Shown here one piece after another: positions 62,510 to 64,000 of a DNA stretch of 64,000 nucleotides. The notes beneath the pieces were generated by a model. That model saw only the letters and a list, made by a program, of their open reading frames with translations. It did not search any database and was not told the DNA's origin. Source of the DNA: Cacajao melanocephalus (taxonomy: Eukaryota > Chordata > Mammalia > Primates > Pitheciidae); the NCBI GenBank assembly GCA_963573385.1, contig CAUYLG010033155.1, positions 1 to 64,000 on the forward strand, read 5' to 3'. Both the position numbers and the translations under genes were made by a program. How positions within the stretch are numbered: the stretch's first letter is position 1; each line of letters starts with the position of its first letter.

Positions 62510-64000
62510 ACCTTGGGTCACTGATTTTAGATTAAAGCTATACATTTCTTTCTAAGCATCATTTTAGCTGCAACCTACAAAACTGGATAGACTGTATTTT
62601 ATCATTTAATTAACATCAGTTTGTAATCCTTGTATAATTTCGTCTTTAAGGCATAGATTATAACTATTTTGTATAATTTTTAAATAGTTGTGTTTTTCTA
62701 GATATTTTATTATTTGTGATCTCTAATTCCATTGATAATAGAGAACTAATTCTGATTCCAACTTTTCAAAATATCTTGAAAGTATTTTCATGGACTAGCA
62801 TATAATTTATCTTGATAAATCTACCATATGTGCTTGCAAAAAATGTGTACTTCATGATGGTTGTGAGTATTGCTTTTTGAATATCAGTTAGGTCAAGGTA
62901 GTGGAATAATGTTCAGATTATCTATGTCTTTACTTTTTTAAAAAATAAAAATCTAGTTCTATCAATCGCTGAAAGCTGTATTAACATTGTTAACTACGTT
63001 TGTGAAATTGGCTCATTTTTCTTTTATTTTTGTAAATCTTTGCTTCATGATTTTAAAGTTCTGTTGTCAGGTAAATATAAATTTATGATTTTTTTTGGTC
63101 TTGATAAACTGACTATTTTATCAGTATTAAATGTCTATCTGTGTCTGCTAATTTTTTGCCATACGTATATTTGATATGATATTATTATAGTTAGCCACTT
63201 CAGCTTTCTAATAAAATACTTCTCATGCATAAAGTTCAGTGTTGATATTTTTAAATCAGTTCTGAAATTCTTGATTTTTTAAATTGAAATGAATTTATTA
63301 ACATCCAACTTAATTATCAGTATAATTGGATTTAGGTCTAACTTACTATCATTTGTTTTCTGTTTGTCCCTCTTCCATTTTTTTTTGTCCTTTTCCTTCA
63401 AAACAATCAATATTCTCTTATATAACTCATCCAACATTGAAAAGTGTAAGTCAGAATTGCTTTGAAAAACAATAAACTCAATCTAGGCCTAACAAATAGC
63501 AAACAAATAATAAAGAGTAGAATTCAACAGAATAGAAAATAAAAATAAAGAAAACACACAAACTGGGTATCTGTGACTGCATATGAACATGCCCCTCAAA
63601 GTTGTCTTTCCCTTGAGTCTCTTGTTTCACCTGTGTATTCCATACCTGTTTTTGTCCTTCTGTTCCTAACTTCCTGCCTTCTTTTGTGTTTTGGATTTTA
63701 TTCATATTCCGTTTTAGTTTATATATTAGATTGCTAATTTTTACATATTTAAGTGATTCTTTGGGAATAACACAACTTAAGCTTTCAGTCTGCTTAGAGT
63801 TAATATTTTATCAGGTCACTTAAAGTGCAGAAATCTTGTAACTGTTTATGACCCTTGTTCTTTATGCTATTGGGTCATTTTGTATTATATATACACATGT
63901 AATTATACATTTATATTTTATTAAGTAGCCATATACATTTTTTAACTGAGGAAGAAAAATAGTATTTTATATTTATCTAATATTTATCATTTCTAATGTT
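62510..64000 (-). mobile_element. L1M remnant, antisense, interrupted
   Basis: 'agattaaagctatacatttc', 'atgcttgcaaaaaatgtgta'-like text, 'tcagttaggtcaaggtagtg', 'tagccacttcagctttctaa' and 'catttgttttctgtttgtcc' trace an antisense old L1 ORF2 region. It resumes after copy B with 'ttcctgccttcttttgtgtt' and 'tctttatgctattgggtcat', and runs off the window. Confidence 0.68.
63398..63670. mobile_element. Unclassified element, copy B, inserted in L1
   Basis: 273 bp starting tcaaaacaatcaatattctc and ending ctgttcctaac, flanked by ttcct (63393-63397 and 63671-63675). Deleting it with one ttcct restores antisense L1 text. Homologous to 61819-62071. No LTR-type TG/CA ends, clear inverted repeats or Pol III box seen. 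Confidence 0.65.

Noticed and set aside
61834..63705. Two similar minus-strand frames (69 and 75 residues) as a small gene family
   Set aside because: They lie in the two copies of the unclassified element; similarity follows from DNA homology and the frames differ in start and length.

Overview
The window reads as primate, most likely human, non-coding nuclear DNA. This rests on dimeric Alu elements of both strands, MaLR-family LTRs (THE1/MST/MLT1), L1 3' ends, and old L2/MIR/MER fragments in an AT-rich, CpG-poor background. I find no supportable protein-coding exon, no RNA gene, no CpG island and no CRISPR or prokaryotic feature. Every long open frame I checked lies in a transposon or a microsatellite or shows no family motif. 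Names of repeat families come from memory of their consensus sequences, not from a search; boundaries are usually good to a few bases where a target-site duplication (TSD) is quoted and to tens of bases elsewhere.

Layout. 0-10 kb: hAT DNA transposon, Alu, ERV LTR pieces, MER5A-like element, a MIR split by an Alu, two MLT1 LTRs, and an MST LTR interrupted by an L1 3' end. 10-22 kb: a dense block of endogenous retroviral material, comprising an L2 split by an LTR, two related LTRs in opposite orientation, and then a probable old provirus (about 15.04-22.05 kb) that received three later LTR-element insertions, one of them a complete LTR-internal-LTR MaLR with a 5-bp TSD. 22-35 kb: repeat-poor DNA with only old L1/L2/MIR traces and two perfect palindromes. 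35-48 kb: Alus, L1M and L2 remnants, an MST solo LTR carrying a TTAA-flanked piggyBac-type element, and an L1 ORF2 remnant holding a 355-bp GAAA/GGAA tract. 48-64 kb: an MLT1 LTR with a duplicated Alu, several microsatellites, MIR and L2 fragments, a third LTR of the 15-kb family, an antisense ERV LTR with a 4-bp TSD, and an antisense L1 interrupted by an unclassified element that occurs twice.

Nothing here works as a gene set. What can be read is an insertion history: L2/MIR/L1M oldest, then ERV LTRs and MaLRs nested into them, then a DNA transposon, younger L1s and Alus, followed by local rearrangements. The most unusual object is a near-perfect 49-bp-arm foldback inside one LTR (15157-15267), which other copies of that LTR in the same window lack. 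I found no convincing new biological system.
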